Below are positions 47,242 to 55,834 of a stretch of 64,000 bases of DNA, piece by piece. Source of the DNA: Salinimicrobium sp963709775 (lineage in GTDB: Bacteria > Bacteroidota > Bacteroidia > Flavobacteriales > Flavobacteriaceae); NCBI GenBank assembly GCA_963709775.1, contig CAVPXS010000001.1, positions 1 through 64,000 on the forward strand, read 5' to 3'. Position 1 is the first letter of the stretch. The number at the start of each line of letters is the position of its first letter. Made by a program: the position numbers and the translations under genes. The notes beneath the pieces were generated by a model. That model saw only the letters and a list, made by a program, of their open reading frames with translations, ran no database searches and was not told where the DNA came from.

Positions 47242-47592
47242 TTAAGCTCCATGAAGCCACTCTTTCTTCTCTAACAATTGCTCTTCACTCTCTTCCATAT
47301 CTTCTCTTGGGTGAATACAATCTACAGGACATACAGAAACGCATTGAGGATTATCATGGAAACCTTTACACTCGGTACATTTATCGGCCACAATGAAATA
47401 AAACTCATCAGACAGAGCCTCTTGCTGTTCATTGGCATCCATTTCTTCACCCCGGGGAGTGGTGACGATCCCATCCAGTGCAGTTTCATCGGACAATGAC
47501 CATTCCTGATCTGGTTCATAAATAGCAGTATTTGGACATTCCGAAATACATGCGTCGCAGTTGATACATTCATCTGTTATAAAAAGAGCCAT
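47242..47592 (-). CDS. 2[4Fe-4S] ferredoxin (Allochromatium-type)
   Basis: Starting at the ATG at 47592 (MALFITDECINCDACISECP), a 116-residue ferredoxin. Cluster I: CINCDACISECP. Cluster II: CTECKGFHDNPQCVSVCP, with eight residues between the second and third Cys, the insertion typical of Allochromatium-type low-potential ferredoxins. A C-terminal helix follows (EDMEESEEQLLEKKEWL). It directly precedes nifJ and is the obvious electron acceptor of PFOR, and probably of KorAB and a donor for the nuo-encoded complex (inference). An in-frame start further upstream (47628) overlaps the promoter box and is rejected. Confidence 0.92.
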   Translation of the reverse strand: MALFITDECINCDACISECPNTAIYEPDQEWSLSDETALDGIVTTPRGEEMDANEQQEALSDEFYFIVADKCTECKGFHDNPQCVSVCPVDCIHPREDMEESEEQLLEKKEWLHGA

Positions 47593-47628
47593 AACTATAG
47601 GTTTTAAATTATTACTTGATTTTCCCAA

Positions 47629-47672
47629 TAAAAGTATTGTGGCTTTACCTGCTCAAACATGACGATCGTCAT
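47629..47672 (-). promoter_or_regulatory. Ferredoxin-nifJ promoter with Crp/Fnr-type palindrome
   Basis: ATGACGATCGTCAT (47659-47672) is a perfect 14-bp palindrome of the form ATGA-N6-TCAT, centre 47665.5. The minus-strand box TACTTTTA (47636 to 47629) matches TAnnTTTG except the last base. Its last base lies exactly 36.5 nt from the centre, the same spacing as in the other three promoters. Confidence 0.55.
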
Positions 47673-47720
47673 ATTTTATTTAACTAAGAATTATTCTTAA
47701 TAAGCTCATTTTAAAAACAA

Positions 47721-47765
47721 TATGACCTGCATCATATTTACTGCTGCTGAAGAAATATAAATTTG
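47721..47765 (+). promoter_or_regulatory. korAB promoter with Crp/Fnr-type palindrome
   Basis: TATGA-cctgc a-TCATA (47721-47736, centre 47728.5) precedes TAAATTTG (47758-47765), a perfect match to the Bacteroidota -7 consensus TAnnTTTG. No good -33 box is seen, which suits a promoter that needs an activator. The last base of the box is 36.5 nt from the palindrome centre, placing the operator at about -41.5. Confidence 0.6.
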
Positions 47766-47809
47766 GTAGAACTGTTGACGAATTAGAACAGTTCTAAAAA
47801 TCATATCCT

Positions 47810-49663
47810 ATGATCGCAGAAAAAACAAAACTACCGGCCGAAGCAATCGATGCTGTAGTGATAAGGTTTGTTGGAGATTCCGGTGACGGTATGCAACTTA
47901 CCGGAACGCAGTTTTCGGACACCTCGGCCATGTTTGGAAATGATGTGGCCACTTTTCCAAATTATCCTTCAGAAATAAGGGCGCCACAGGGAAGTTTATA
48001 CGGAGTTTCAGGATTTCAGGTGCATATTGGAAGTGTAGAGATCAGCACTCCGGGAGATAACGTAGACCTGCTGGTGGCTATGAACCCGGCAGGACTTAAA
48101 ACAAATCTCTATGCTGTAAAACCGGGACAAACAATTATTGTAGATGTAGACTCCTTCAGCAAAAAAAATCTTGAGAAGGCACAGTATGTCGACAATCCTT
48201 TGGAAGACGACAGTCTCTCCAATTACAGGGTAATACAGGTGCCTATGTCTTCCCTCACAAAAGAGGCTTTGAAGAATGTTGAAGGTCTGGACCAGAAGAT
48301 GATCACCCGCAGTAAGAATATGTTCGCTCTGGGAATGGTCTATTGGCTCTACAGCCGCTCTCCTGAACATACCATTGACTTCTTTAATAAGAAGTTTAAG
48401 AATAAGCCGCATCTCATTGAAGCAAATACGAAAGTATTAAACGCCGGCTATTTTTATGCTGAAACCATTGAATTGATCCCCAACTCCTATAGTGTTTCCC
48501 CTGCCAAAATGCAGAACGGCACTTACAGGATCATCATGGGAAATACTGCCACTGCGTGGGGCTTTCTTGCAGCAGCTGAAAAATCGGGGCTGGAGCTATT
48601 TTTAGGATCCTATCCAATTACTCCGGCAACCGATATTCTTCACGAGCTGGTTAAGCATAAACATTTCGGTGTAAAAGCCTTCCAGGCCGAAGATGAGATC
48701 GCCGGGATCACCTCGGCAATCGGTGCATCTTTTGCCGGAGATCTCGCTATCACCACTACCTCAGGCCCCGGACTTGCTCTTAAAGGAGAAGCTTTAGGTC
48801 TTGCCATGATGATCGAATTACCCCTTGTGGTAGTGAACGTACAGCGTGGAGGCCCTTCAACAGGCTTACCCACAAAGACTGAACAATCTGACCTAATGCA
48901 AGCGATGTATGGGCGCAACGGCGAAAGCCCTGTGATCGTGATCGCAGCAAGCACCCCTGCAAACTGCTTCACCTATGCCTACCAGGCGGCCAAACTGGCT
49001 ATCGAACATATGACGCCGGTGGTCCTTTTAACCGACGGATATATCGCCAATGGATCTGCTCCATGGAGAATAAGAAAAGTAGAAGACCTGCCCGAGATCA
49101 AGACCAGGAAGGTAACCCAGGTTAAAGAAGACTGGCATCCTTACAACCGGGATGAGCTCACACTTGCAAGAGATTGGGCCGTACCGGGAACTCCCGGATT
49201 GGAACATCGTGTTGGCGGACTTGAAAAAGATGCTAAAACCGGAAATGTTTCGCACGTGCCCGAGAACCATGAAACCATGACCCAGGTAAGAGCCGAAAAG
49301 GTGAAACGAGTGCAGAGCTTTATTCCTGATCTGCTTCCCGAATTTGCCACAGAAGGAGAACTTCTGGTTGTTGGCTGGGGAGGAACTTACGGTTCCCTTC
49401 GCACTGCCGTAAAACAACTGAATGAACAGGGACATAAAAATATTGGTTTTGCCCATTTCAATTATATCAATCCGCTTCCAAAAAACACTGAAGAAGTACT
49501 TAAACGATTTAGTAAAATCATTGTCTGCGAGTTGAACAACGGGCAGTTCATCAATATCCTGAGGATGCACTTTAACAGAGAATTCCTGCAATACAACAAG
49601 ATTCAGGGATTGCCTTTTGCAAACAATGAGCTCGTAGAAAAATTCAAACAAATTGTAGAATAA
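47810..49663 (+). CDS. korA: 2-oxoacid (2-oxoglutarate):ferredoxin oxidoreductase, alpha subunit with fused gamma domain
   Basis: A 617-residue subunit. The N-terminal gamma domain (about 10-195) has VIRFVGDSGDGMQLTGTQF and YPSEIRAPQGS; the alpha part starts about residue 230 with the pyrimidine-binding motif GSYPITPATDILHEL and continues with AITTTSGPGLALKGEALGLAM and QRGGPSTGLPTKTEQSDL. Fused gamma-alpha subunits are usual for KorA/OforA of Bacteroidota. With KorB it converts 2-oxoglutarate to succinyl-CoA with reduction of ferredoxin; 2-oxoacid specificity cannot be read with certainty. It is divergent from the ferredoxin-nifJ operon and 1 bp from korB. Confidence 0.92.
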   Translation: MIAEKTKLPAEAIDAVVIRFVGDSGDGMQLTGTQFSDTSAMFGNDVATFPNYPSEIRAPQGSLYGVSGFQVHIGSVEISTPGDNVDLLVAMNPAGLKTNLYAVKPGQTIIVDVDSFSKKNLEKAQYVDNPLEDDSLSNYRVIQVPMSSLTKEALKNVEGLDQKMITRSKNMFALGMVYWLYSRSPEHTIDFFNKKFKNKPHLIEANTKVLNAGYFYAETIELIPNSYSVSPAKMQNGTYRIIMGNTATAWGFLAAAEKSGLELFLGSYPITPATDILHELVKHKHFGVKAFQAEDEIAGITSAIGASFAGDLAITTTSGPGLALKGEALGLAMMIELPLVVVNVQRGGPSTGLPTKTEQSDLMQAMYGRNGESPVIVIAASTPANCFTYAYQAAKLAIEHMTPVVLLTDGYIANGSAPWRIRKVEDLPEIKTRKVTQVKEDWHPYNRDELTLARDWAVPGTPGLEHRVGGLEKDAKTGNVSHVPENHETMTQVRAEKVKRVQSFIPDLLPEFATEGELLVVGWGGTYGSLRTAVKQLNEQGHKNIGFAHFNYINPLPKNTEEVLKRFSKIIVCELNNGQFINILRMHFNREFLQYNKIQGLPFANNELVEKFKQIVE

Positions 49664-49664
49664 C

Positions 49665-50678
49665 ATGGAAACAGTAACTGCAAATAAGTACACTTATAAG
49701 GATTTTGCGAATGACCAGGAGGTAAGATGGTGTCCCGGCTGTGACGACTATGTTATTCTAAGGTCTGTGCAGAAAGCTTTACCCGAAATGGGAGTAAAGA
49801 AAGAAGACGTGGTTTTCATTTCGGGGATTGGTTGCTCCTCCCGTTTCCCTTATTACATGGGAACCTACGGGATGCACGGGATTCATGGAAGGGCTCCGGC
49901 AATTGCTTCGGGAGTAAAACTAGCAAATCCCAACCTCAGCGTTTGGGTTATCACCGGCGACGGGGATAGCATGGCCATTGGTGGAAATCATTTCATCCAC
50001 GTCCTGCGTCGAAACATCAATCTCAATATCATCCTTTTCAACAACGAGATCTACGGATTAACAAAAGGTCAGTTCTCCCCTACCTCCCTCGTTGGACAAA
50101 AGACGAAGTCCTCTCCGTTTGGTAATACCCAACCGCCTTTCTCTCCCGGAGAATTGGCCATAGGTTCCCAGGCGCGGTTTTTCGCCCGCATAGGCGGAAA
50201 TGCTCCAAAAGAGATGACCGATATTTTTATTGAAGCTGAAAAATTTAAAGGCACTTCTTTAGTAGAGGTGCTGCAAAACTGCGTGATCTTTAACGACGGC
50301 TGCTATGTAAAATATACCGACAAGTCGGTAAGAGAAGATAAGCAGCTCTTCGTGGAACATGGGAAGCCCATGATCTTCGGAAAAGAGCGCAATAAAGGTC
50401 TGGTGCTTAACAGACTTAAGCTGGAAGTTGTAACCATTGGGGAAAATGGTATTACTGAAGCAGATATTTTGGTACATGATGCCAAGGAACAAGATCCTAC
50501 CATGCACCAAATGTTGGTAAGACTGGAGTATCCGCTGGTCACCGGAATCATTAGAAGTTATGATGATGTAACCCTTGAAGAAAGAGAAGATGCGCTTACT
50601 GCGCAGATCAAAGCAAAATCTGATTTCAAGAAAACAGATGATCTGTTCTTTTCGGGAGAAACTTATGAAGTAAAGTAG
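49665..50678 (+). CDS. korB: 2-oxoacid (2-oxoglutarate):ferredoxin oxidoreductase, beta subunit
   Basis: A 337-residue TPP-binding subunit. Cluster ligands C23 and C26 (RWCPGCDDYVI) and C57 (GIGCSSR) are present, with another Cys further on (LQNCVIFNDGCY). The TPP motif is GDGDSMAIGGNHF (98-110), and the family block YMGTYGMHGIHGRAPAIASG follows C57. It completes KorAB. The gene begins 1 bp after the korA stop. A 75-bp gap with its own promoter-like elements separates it from nuoA. Confidence 0.93.
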   Translation: METVTANKYTYKDFANDQEVRWCPGCDDYVILRSVQKALPEMGVKKEDVVFISGIGCSSRFPYYMGTYGMHGIHGRAPAIASGVKLANPNLSVWVITGDGDSMAIGGNHFIHVLRRNINLNIILFNNEIYGLTKGQFSPTSLVGQKTKSSPFGNTQPPFSPGELAIGSQARFFARIGGNAPKEMTDIFIEAEKFKGTSLVEVLQNCVIFNDGCYVKYTDKSVREDKQLFVEHGKPMIFGKERNKGLVLNRLKLEVVTIGENGITEADILVHDAKEQDPTMHQMLVRLEYPLVTGIIRSYDDVTLEEREDALTAQIKAKSDFKKTDDLFFSGETYEVK

Positions 50679-50682
50679 CCGG

Positions 50683-50729
50683 GAACTGATATATATCAGT
50701 TCTCAGTTGCTACTTAAAAGTTAAATTTA
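50683..50729 (+). promoter_or_regulatory. nuo operon promoter with long palindrome
   Basis: GAACTGATATATATCAGTTC (50683-50702, centre 50692.5) is a perfect 20-bp palindrome containing CTGA-tatata-TCAG, the same TGA-N6-TCA core as the other sites. TAAATTTA (50722-50729) matches TAnnTTTG except the last base and ends 36.5 nt from the centre. It could also fold as an RNA hairpin after korB, but no T-run follows. Confidence 0.5.
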
Positions 50730-50753
50730 TTAACAAATTAAGCCTGTACTAAA

Positions 50754-51104
50754 ATGGGTTCAGAAGCAATCATAGTCTTTCTTATCGCAGGGATCGTATT
50801 GGTCGCCGGCGCTAATTTTCTCTCCAACCTCATCTCTCCAAAATCTGACAACCCTGCCAAGAGAGAACCTTATGAAAGTGGAATGACCACCATTGGTCCT
50901 ACCTGGGTTCAATTTAAAGTAGGTTACTATCTCTTCGCTATCCTCTTCCTCATTTTTGATGTGGAAGTGGCCTTTTTGGTGCCATGGGCGGTAGTTTTTG
51001 GAGAAATGGGAAGTATAGCCCTGGTAGAGATCCTCATCTTCCTCTTCATTCTGGGCTTGGGATTAGCATATGCATGGAAAAAAGGAGCATTGAAATGGGA
51101 ATAA
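50754..51104 (+). CDS. nuoA: NADH-quinone oxidoreductase-type complex I, subunit A
   Basis: A 116-residue protein with three membrane helices and the conserved loop KREPYESGMTTIGPTWVQFKVGYYLFAILFLIFDVEVAFLVPWAV (given here in two family blocks, the YESG and FDVE motifs). It contributes to the quinone site and proton path of complex I. It is the first gene of an eleven-gene complex I operon plus one unknown gene; its end overlaps the nuoB start by 10 bp. Confidence 0.95.
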   Translation: MGSEAIIVFLIAGIVLVAGANFLSNLISPKSDNPAKREPYESGMTTIGPTWVQFKVGYYLFAILFLIFDVEVAFLVPWAVVFGEMGSIALVEILIFLFILGLGLAYAWKKGALKWE

Positions 51105-51676
51105 ACAACAATAAAGAAGAGGCTGCCAAAAAAGGTGGTATTCCGGCAGATTTTCCGGGAGATGTCATTCCCGCGGGAAACGGTGGAAACATCCTTGTCA
51201 CCTCTCTTGATAAAGTAATTAACTGGGGACGAGCCAATTCGCTCTGGTCCCTTTACTTCGGAACAAGTTGTTGTGCTATAGAAATGATGCAGACAGGTGC
51301 TGCACGTCATGATTACTCCCGCTTTGGTTTTGAAGTCGCCCGCCCGTCCCCCAGGCAAGCCGACCTTATTATTATTGCGGGAACTATCACCACAAAGATG
51401 GCTCCGGTCCTGCGACGATTATATGACCAGATGGCCGAACCCAAGTATGTAATAGCCATGGGCGCCTGTGCAATTAGCGGGGGACCCTTCTTTTACAACT
51501 CCTACTCGGTAGTAAAAGGTGCAGATCATGTGATCCCGGTAGATGTTTATGTTCCCGGCTGTCCGCCGAGACCCGAAGCGCTTCTTGACGGAATGATCAT
51601 GCTTCAGCAAAAGATCCTGAAGGAGAAAAGACTGGAAAAACCGAATCCAATTGACGGTTTTGATGAAGGAAATTAA
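51095..51676 (+). CDS. nuoB: Complex I subunit B (N2 iron-sulfur subunit)
   Basis: Start chosen at the ATG 51095 (MGINNNKEEAAKKGG), overlapping nuoA; an earlier in-frame start would add 37 residues lying wholly inside nuoA. The 193-residue protein carries all four N2 [4Fe-4S] ligands: the tandem Cys in FGTSCCAIEMM, GACAISGGPF and PGCPPRPE. N2 passes electrons to the quinone. Confidence 0.94.
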   Translation: MGINNNKEEAAKKGGIPADFPGDVIPAGNGGNILVTSLDKVINWGRANSLWSLYFGTSCCAIEMMQTGAARHDYSRFGFEVARPSPRQADLIIIAGTITTKMAPVLRRLYDQMAEPKYVIAMGACAISGGPFFYNSYSVVKGADHVIPVDVYVPGCPPRPEALLDGMIMLQQKILKEKRLEKPNPIDGFDEGN

Positions 51677-51688
51677 AATGTAAAGGCC

Positions 51689-52165
51689 ATGACCAACGAA
51701 GCACTGCAACAAACCATTTTAAGCTGGTTTCCCGATCCCGAATTCACTCAGCCGCAATTCTCTGAAGAAGGCTCTCAATACCTTACAGTTAATATTGAAC
51801 CCGAACAGCTGCACGAACTCATGCAGTTGCTAAAAAATAATCCCGAAACTCATTTCGACTATCTGTTCTGTCTCACCGGAGTGGATTACGGAAAAGAACT
51901 GGGCGTGGTTTATCACCTGGAATCTACTGTTCACCGACATATTCTTGTGGTGAAAGTTCAGACAGGCGATCGCGAAAATCCCCTTTTTGAATCCGTACAG
52001 GACATCTGGGCAACTGCCAATTACCACGAGCGGGAGGTCTATGATTTCTTCGGAATAAAATTTAAGAACCATCCAAATTTAAAGCGATTATTTCTCACTG
52101 AAGACTGGGAAGGATTCCCACTGCGGAAGGATTACGTGGATGAAATGAATATGGTTGTAAAATAG
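51689..52165 (+). CDS. nuoC: Complex I subunit C (30 kDa-type)
   Basis: A 158-residue NuoC, separate from NuoD as in most Bacteroidota. The family signature is in the middle and C-terminal part: SVQDIWATANYHEREVYDFFGI followed by HPNLKRLFLTEDWEGFPLRKDY (two conserved blocks). It scaffolds NuoB and NuoD in the connecting module. It starts 12 bp after nuoB and ends 5 bp before nuoD. Confidence 0.93.
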   Translation: MTNEALQQTILSWFPDPEFTQPQFSEEGSQYLTVNIEPEQLHELMQLLKNNPETHFDYLFCLTGVDYGKELGVVYHLESTVHRHILVVKVQTGDRENPLFESVQDIWATANYHEREVYDFFGIKFKNHPNLKRLFLTEDWEGFPLRKDYVDEMNMVVK

Positions 52166-52170
52166 GAATT

Positions 52171-53307
52171 ATGGAAACAGCTATAAAAGAACCGGCCACA
52201 GTAAAATCGAACTTCAAGTCTGAAGAATATTTCATCAACATGGGGCCGCAGCACCCTGCGACCCACGGTGTACTGCGACTGCTGCTTACTATTGATGGGG
52301 AGATCATAAAAAAGGTAGATCCCGACCTGGGTTACATCCACCGTTCCATCGAGAAGATGTGCGAAAAAGACAGTTATCAGCAGATCGTCCATCTTACGGA
52401 CCGACTAGATTATTTGTCTTCTCATATAAACAATGAAGCAGTTTGTCTCTGCGTGGAAAATGCACTGGAACTTGAGATACCGGATAGAGTAAAAGTAATA
52501 CGAACCATCCTGGGAGAACTCACCCGAATTGCCTCCCACACCTTGTGGTGGGGCGTTATGGGAATGGACGTAGGTGCGCTTACTACCTATTTCTACGGCT
52601 TCAGGGACAGGGAAATGATCAATGACATTTTCGAGGAGACCTGCGGCGCACGTTTGACCATGAACTACAACGTTCCCGGAGGACTTATGCAGGACATACA
52701 TCCCAATTTTGTAAAAAGGGTTAAGGAATTCATACCTCACTTCAGGTCAAAACTTCCTGAGTACGACCAACTCCTTACCGGAAATATCATCTTCCAGAAA
52801 AGGACAAAAGGAGTAGGTATTTTATCTAAAGAAGATGCGATCAACTTTGGCGCTTCGGGACCTGTGGCAAGAGCATCGGGGTACTCCTGTGATGTTCGAA
52901 AACATCACCCTTACAGCGCCCTTGATAAGGTAACTTTCAATGAAGCTCTTGATACCGCCGGAGATTCATTTGCAAGATATAAGGTAAGAATTGCCGAAAT
53001 GTGGGAATCCCTTGCCATTATTGAACAGCTAATAGACAACATTCCCGAAGGGGATCACAAAGTCGCGACCAACGCAGTGATAAAACTTCCGAAGGGAGAT
53101 TTCTACCAGAAAGTGGAAACCGCCAGAGGAGAGTTTGGAGTGTATATCGTGAGTACCGGAACCAAGAATCCCTACAGGGTGAAATTCCGTTCTCCGGGAC
53201 TTTCAAACCTCTCCCTTCTAAATCATATTGCAGTGGGTGGTAAAATTGGAGATTTGGTTGCTACGATGGCTACTATAGATATTGTAGTACCCGATATTGA
53301 CCGTTAA
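52171..53307 (+). CDS. nuoD: Complex I subunit D (49 kDa-type, quinone site)
   Basis: A 378-residue NuoD. It contains the quinone-chamber loop MGPQHPATHGVLRLLL with its conserved His, the block DPDLGYIHRSIEKMCE and the C-terminal PIDIVVPDIDR-type end (IDIVVPDIDR). It is slightly shorter than the usual 400, within family range. It sits near the quinone head-group together with NuoB. Confidence 0.94.
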   Translation: METAIKEPATVKSNFKSEEYFINMGPQHPATHGVLRLLLTIDGEIIKKVDPDLGYIHRSIEKMCEKDSYQQIVHLTDRLDYLSSHINNEAVCLCVENALELEIPDRVKVIRTILGELTRIASHTLWWGVMGMDVGALTTYFYGFRDREMINDIFEETCGARLTMNYNVPGGLMQDIHPNFVKRVKEFIPHFRSKLPEYDQLLTGNIIFQKRTKGVGILSKEDAINFGASGPVARASGYSCDVRKHHPYSALDKVTFNEALDTAGDSFARYKVRIAEMWESLAIIEQLIDNIPEGDHKVATNAVIKLPKGDFYQKVETARGEFGVYIVSTGTKNPYRVKFRSPGLSNLSLLNHIAVGGKIGDLVATMATIDIVVPDIDR

Positions 53308-53317
53308 CCTAAAAAAA

Positions 53318-54352
53318 ATGAACAGCATTTCTAACATAATTGAAGGGTTTGTAAATACAGGGGTTTTGAACATGGCCATGATCGCCCTGATCTATCTTAC
53401 TGTCTTTGCAGTTCTGGGATTATTCCTGGTGCTGCTTGAAAGAAAAGTAGCTGCCTGGTTTCAATTGCGAATCGGCCCGAACCGCGTAGGTTACCTGGGC
53501 TTATTCCAAACCATTGCCGATGCTTTAAAACTGGTATCCAAAGAACTTACCGGCACTGTAAAAGCCGATAAATTCCTTTACAACCTCGCGCCTTACTTCG
53601 TTATCGTCACCTCCCTGATGGCTCTTGCAGTCTTTCCCTTTACCAAAGATCTGCAGGCTTTTGATATCAACATCGGGATCTTCTTTCTAATCGCCATTTC
53701 CTCTATTGGAGTGATCGGAATTCTTTTGGGAGGCTGGAGCAGTAATAATAAGTTCGCCCTTATTGGTGCTATGCGCAGCGGAGTGCAAACTATAAGCTAC
53801 GAACTTTCTGTTGGACTTTCATTACTCACAATGGTGATCCTTACCGGCAGTCTTCAGCTTTCTGAAATTATTGAGGTACAAAAAAGTGGCTGGTTGATCG
53901 TACAGGGACATATCCCTGCTATCATCGCTTTCATGATTTACATGATCGCAGGTACCGCCGAAACCAACCGTGCCCCTTTCGATATGGTGGAAGCCGAATC
54001 TGAACTTGGGGCAGGATATCATACCGAATATTCCGGAATGAAGTTCGCGTACTTCTTCCTGGCAGAGTTTATCAATATGTTCATCATTGCAGCCATCGCC
54101 ACAACGATCTTTTTCGGAGGCTGGTTATCTCCCTTCGGAATCACCGATTCCCTGCCATGGATGGGGCTCTTCTGGTTCCTCGCTAAAACATTTGTCCTCG
54201 TATTTCTAATGATGTGGTTTAGATGGACATTTCCGCGGCTAAGGGTAGATCAGCTGTTAACGCTCGAGTGGAAATACCTGCTGCCAATCAACCTGGTAAA
54301 CCTGGTGCTAATGGCGGTGGTCGTATGGCTTAACATTACCATCCAAATCTAA
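53318..54352 (+). CDS. nuoH: Complex I subunit H
   Basis: Start chosen at the ATG 53318 (MNSISNIIEGFVNTGVLNMA), 10 bp after the nuoD stop; a TTG at 53297 lies within nuoD. The 344-residue protein has eight helices and the family signatures VLLERKVAAWFQLRIGPNRVG and AETNRAPFDMVEAESELGAGY, which form the quinone-entry and E-channel. Intact. Confidence 0.95.
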   Translation: MNSISNIIEGFVNTGVLNMAMIALIYLTVFAVLGLFLVLLERKVAAWFQLRIGPNRVGYLGLFQTIADALKLVSKELTGTVKADKFLYNLAPYFVIVTSLMALAVFPFTKDLQAFDINIGIFFLIAISSIGVIGILLGGWSSNNKFALIGAMRSGVQTISYELSVGLSLLTMVILTGSLQLSEIIEVQKSGWLIVQGHIPAIIAFMIYMIAGTAETNRAPFDMVEAESELGAGYHTEYSGMKFAYFFLAEFINMFIIAAIATTIFFGGWLSPFGITDSLPWMGLFWFLAKTFVLVFLMMWFRWTFPRLRVDQLLTLEWKYLLPINLVNLVLMAVVVWLNITIQI

Positions 54353-54357
54353 TTGAC

Positions 54358-54834
54358 ATGGGCTACTTCTCAAATATATATCACGCCATTCGCACCCTCC
54401 TTACAGGAATGAAGGTGACCGGAAAGTATTTCATCAATGCCCGTAAAGGCGCTATTACTCAGCAGTACCCCGACAATCGCGATACGCTTCAAATGTTCGA
54501 ACGCTTCCGCGGAGAGGTGGTAATGCCGCATGATGAGAACAATGAACACAGCTGTACCGGTTGTCAAAAATGTGAACTCGCCTGCCCTAACGGAAGTATA
54601 GAGATCATCTGGGACCGGATTATAGATCCTGAAACCGGAAAAAAGAAAAAAGCTATAGATCAGCACATTTACCACTTTGGGATGTGCACCCAGTGCGGAC
54701 TCTGCGTGGATGCCTGCCCTTCGGATGCTATAAAATGGGGACAGAATTTCGAAAATTCTGTTTACGACAGGACAAAGCTTACGAGAATATTAAACAAACC
54801 CGGATCCAAGGTTAGAGCCGGAGTAGAAGAATAA
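54358..54834 (+). CDS. nuoI: Complex I subunit I (two [4Fe-4S] clusters)
   Basis: A 158-residue NuoI with two ferredoxin motifs, CTGCQKCELACP and CTQCGLCVDACP, for clusters N6a and N6b. Without NuoEFG this is the outermost electron-entry subunit of the complex, so it is the natural docking point for reduced ferredoxin (inference). It starts 5 bp after nuoH and ends 3 bp before nuoJ. Confidence 0.94.
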   Translation: MGYFSNIYHAIRTLLTGMKVTGKYFINARKGAITQQYPDNRDTLQMFERFRGEVVMPHDENNEHSCTGCQKCELACPNGSIEIIWDRIIDPETGKKKKAIDQHIYHFGMCTQCGLCVDACPSDAIKWGQNFENSVYDRTKLTRILNKPGSKVRAGVEE

Positions 54835-54837
54835 GTC

Positions 54838-55440
54838 ATGGAAAAAGTAATTTTTTACATCCTTGCAATAATAATGGTAGCCTCGGCCATTGCCGCGGTG
54901 AGTAGCCGAAAAATGCTGCGGTCTGTGGTGTATCTCCTGTTTGTACTGATAGGAGCCGCCGGACTTTACTTCCAGATGGACTACAACTTTCTGGCCGCTA
55001 TTCAGCTTACTGTTTATGCAGGAGGGATAGTGGTACTTATCATTTTTTCGGTCCTGCTCATTCAGCATATTGAAATGGAACTGGAGGTGGCAAAAAAGTC
55101 ACGGCAGGCGATCTCTGCCCTGGTTTGTTTGGTTGGATTAAGTGTTTTTTTGGCAACGATCTATGCGCATCCTTTTGAAGCAGCAGGAGTGGCCACAACC
55201 ACTACCACTGCAGATATTGGCCGCGCCTTACTCAGCTTCGAAAAACAGGGTTTTATTCTTCCATTTGAGGTAATAAGTGTACTACTGCTTTCAGCAATGA
55301 TAGGAGCTATAGTGATCGCCAAAGGAGGAAAACAGATAAAACGACCACATCTTGAAAGAATAAATCCGGAAAAGATCCTTCAGAAGATCTCAAAAGAAGT
55401 CAAAGAAGAAAAAGTTCCTAAAGAAGAAATAGGTGTCTAA
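54838..55440 (+). CDS. nuoJ: Complex I subunit J
   Basis: A 200-residue membrane subunit with five helices (SVVYLLFVLIGAAGLYFQMDYNFLA is split over helix 2-3; YAGGIVVLIIFSVLLIQ forms the conserved helix with the pi-bulge) and a charged C-terminal tail. It links quinone chemistry to proton pumping. Confidence 0.92.
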   Translation: MEKVIFYILAIIMVASAIAAVSSRKMLRSVVYLLFVLIGAAGLYFQMDYNFLAAIQLTVYAGGIVVLIIFSVLLIQHIEMELEVAKKSRQAISALVCLVGLSVFLATIYAHPFEAAGVATTTTTADIGRALLSFEKQGFILPFEVISVLLLSAMIGAIVIAKGGKQIKRPHLERINPEKILQKISKEVKEEKVPKEEIGV

Positions 55441-55504
55441 AATGACATTTTTGACCCTGAATATTTTCAACACATCCGGCAGTTGCCGATAAAATAGAAA
55501 CACT

Positions 55505-55822
55505 ATGATCCCGGGCGTAAGCATAAACGAAATCCTCACCCTCACTTCCATCCTGTTCTTTATTGGAGTGTATGGGTTTATCACCAGGAAAAACCTCATC
55601 TCGATCCTTATTTCGGTAGAATTGATCCTGAATTCTTCGGTCATAAATTTTGTGGTGATCAACAAGTACCTCTATCCCGAGCTTTTGCAGGGAATGGTGT
55701 ATTCGATCTTCATCATAGCCGTAGCCGCAGCCGAAACTGCACTGGCGGTGGCGATTATCATCAATATTTACCGGCGCACAGGCTCTGTAGAAGTGAGCGA
55801 AACTGAAACCATGAAGTATTAA
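55505..55822 (+). CDS. nuoK: Complex I subunit K
   Basis: A 105-residue three-helix subunit with the two conserved membrane glutamates in their usual settings (LISVELILNSSVINF and AAAETALAVAIIINIYR). It begins 64 bp after nuoJ, the longest gap inside the operon. Confidence 0.94.
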   Translation: MIPGVSINEILTLTSILFFIGVYGFITRKNLISILISVELILNSSVINFVVINKYLYPELLQGMVYSIFIIAVAAAETALAVAIIINIYRRTGSVEVSETETMKY

Positions 55823-55834
55823 TCTGTAAAAGAA

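Noticed and set aside
50683..50702. Intrinsic terminator after korB
   Set aside because: The 20-bp palindrome has no T-run after it and low GC in the centre; its spacing to a -7-like box favours an operator.
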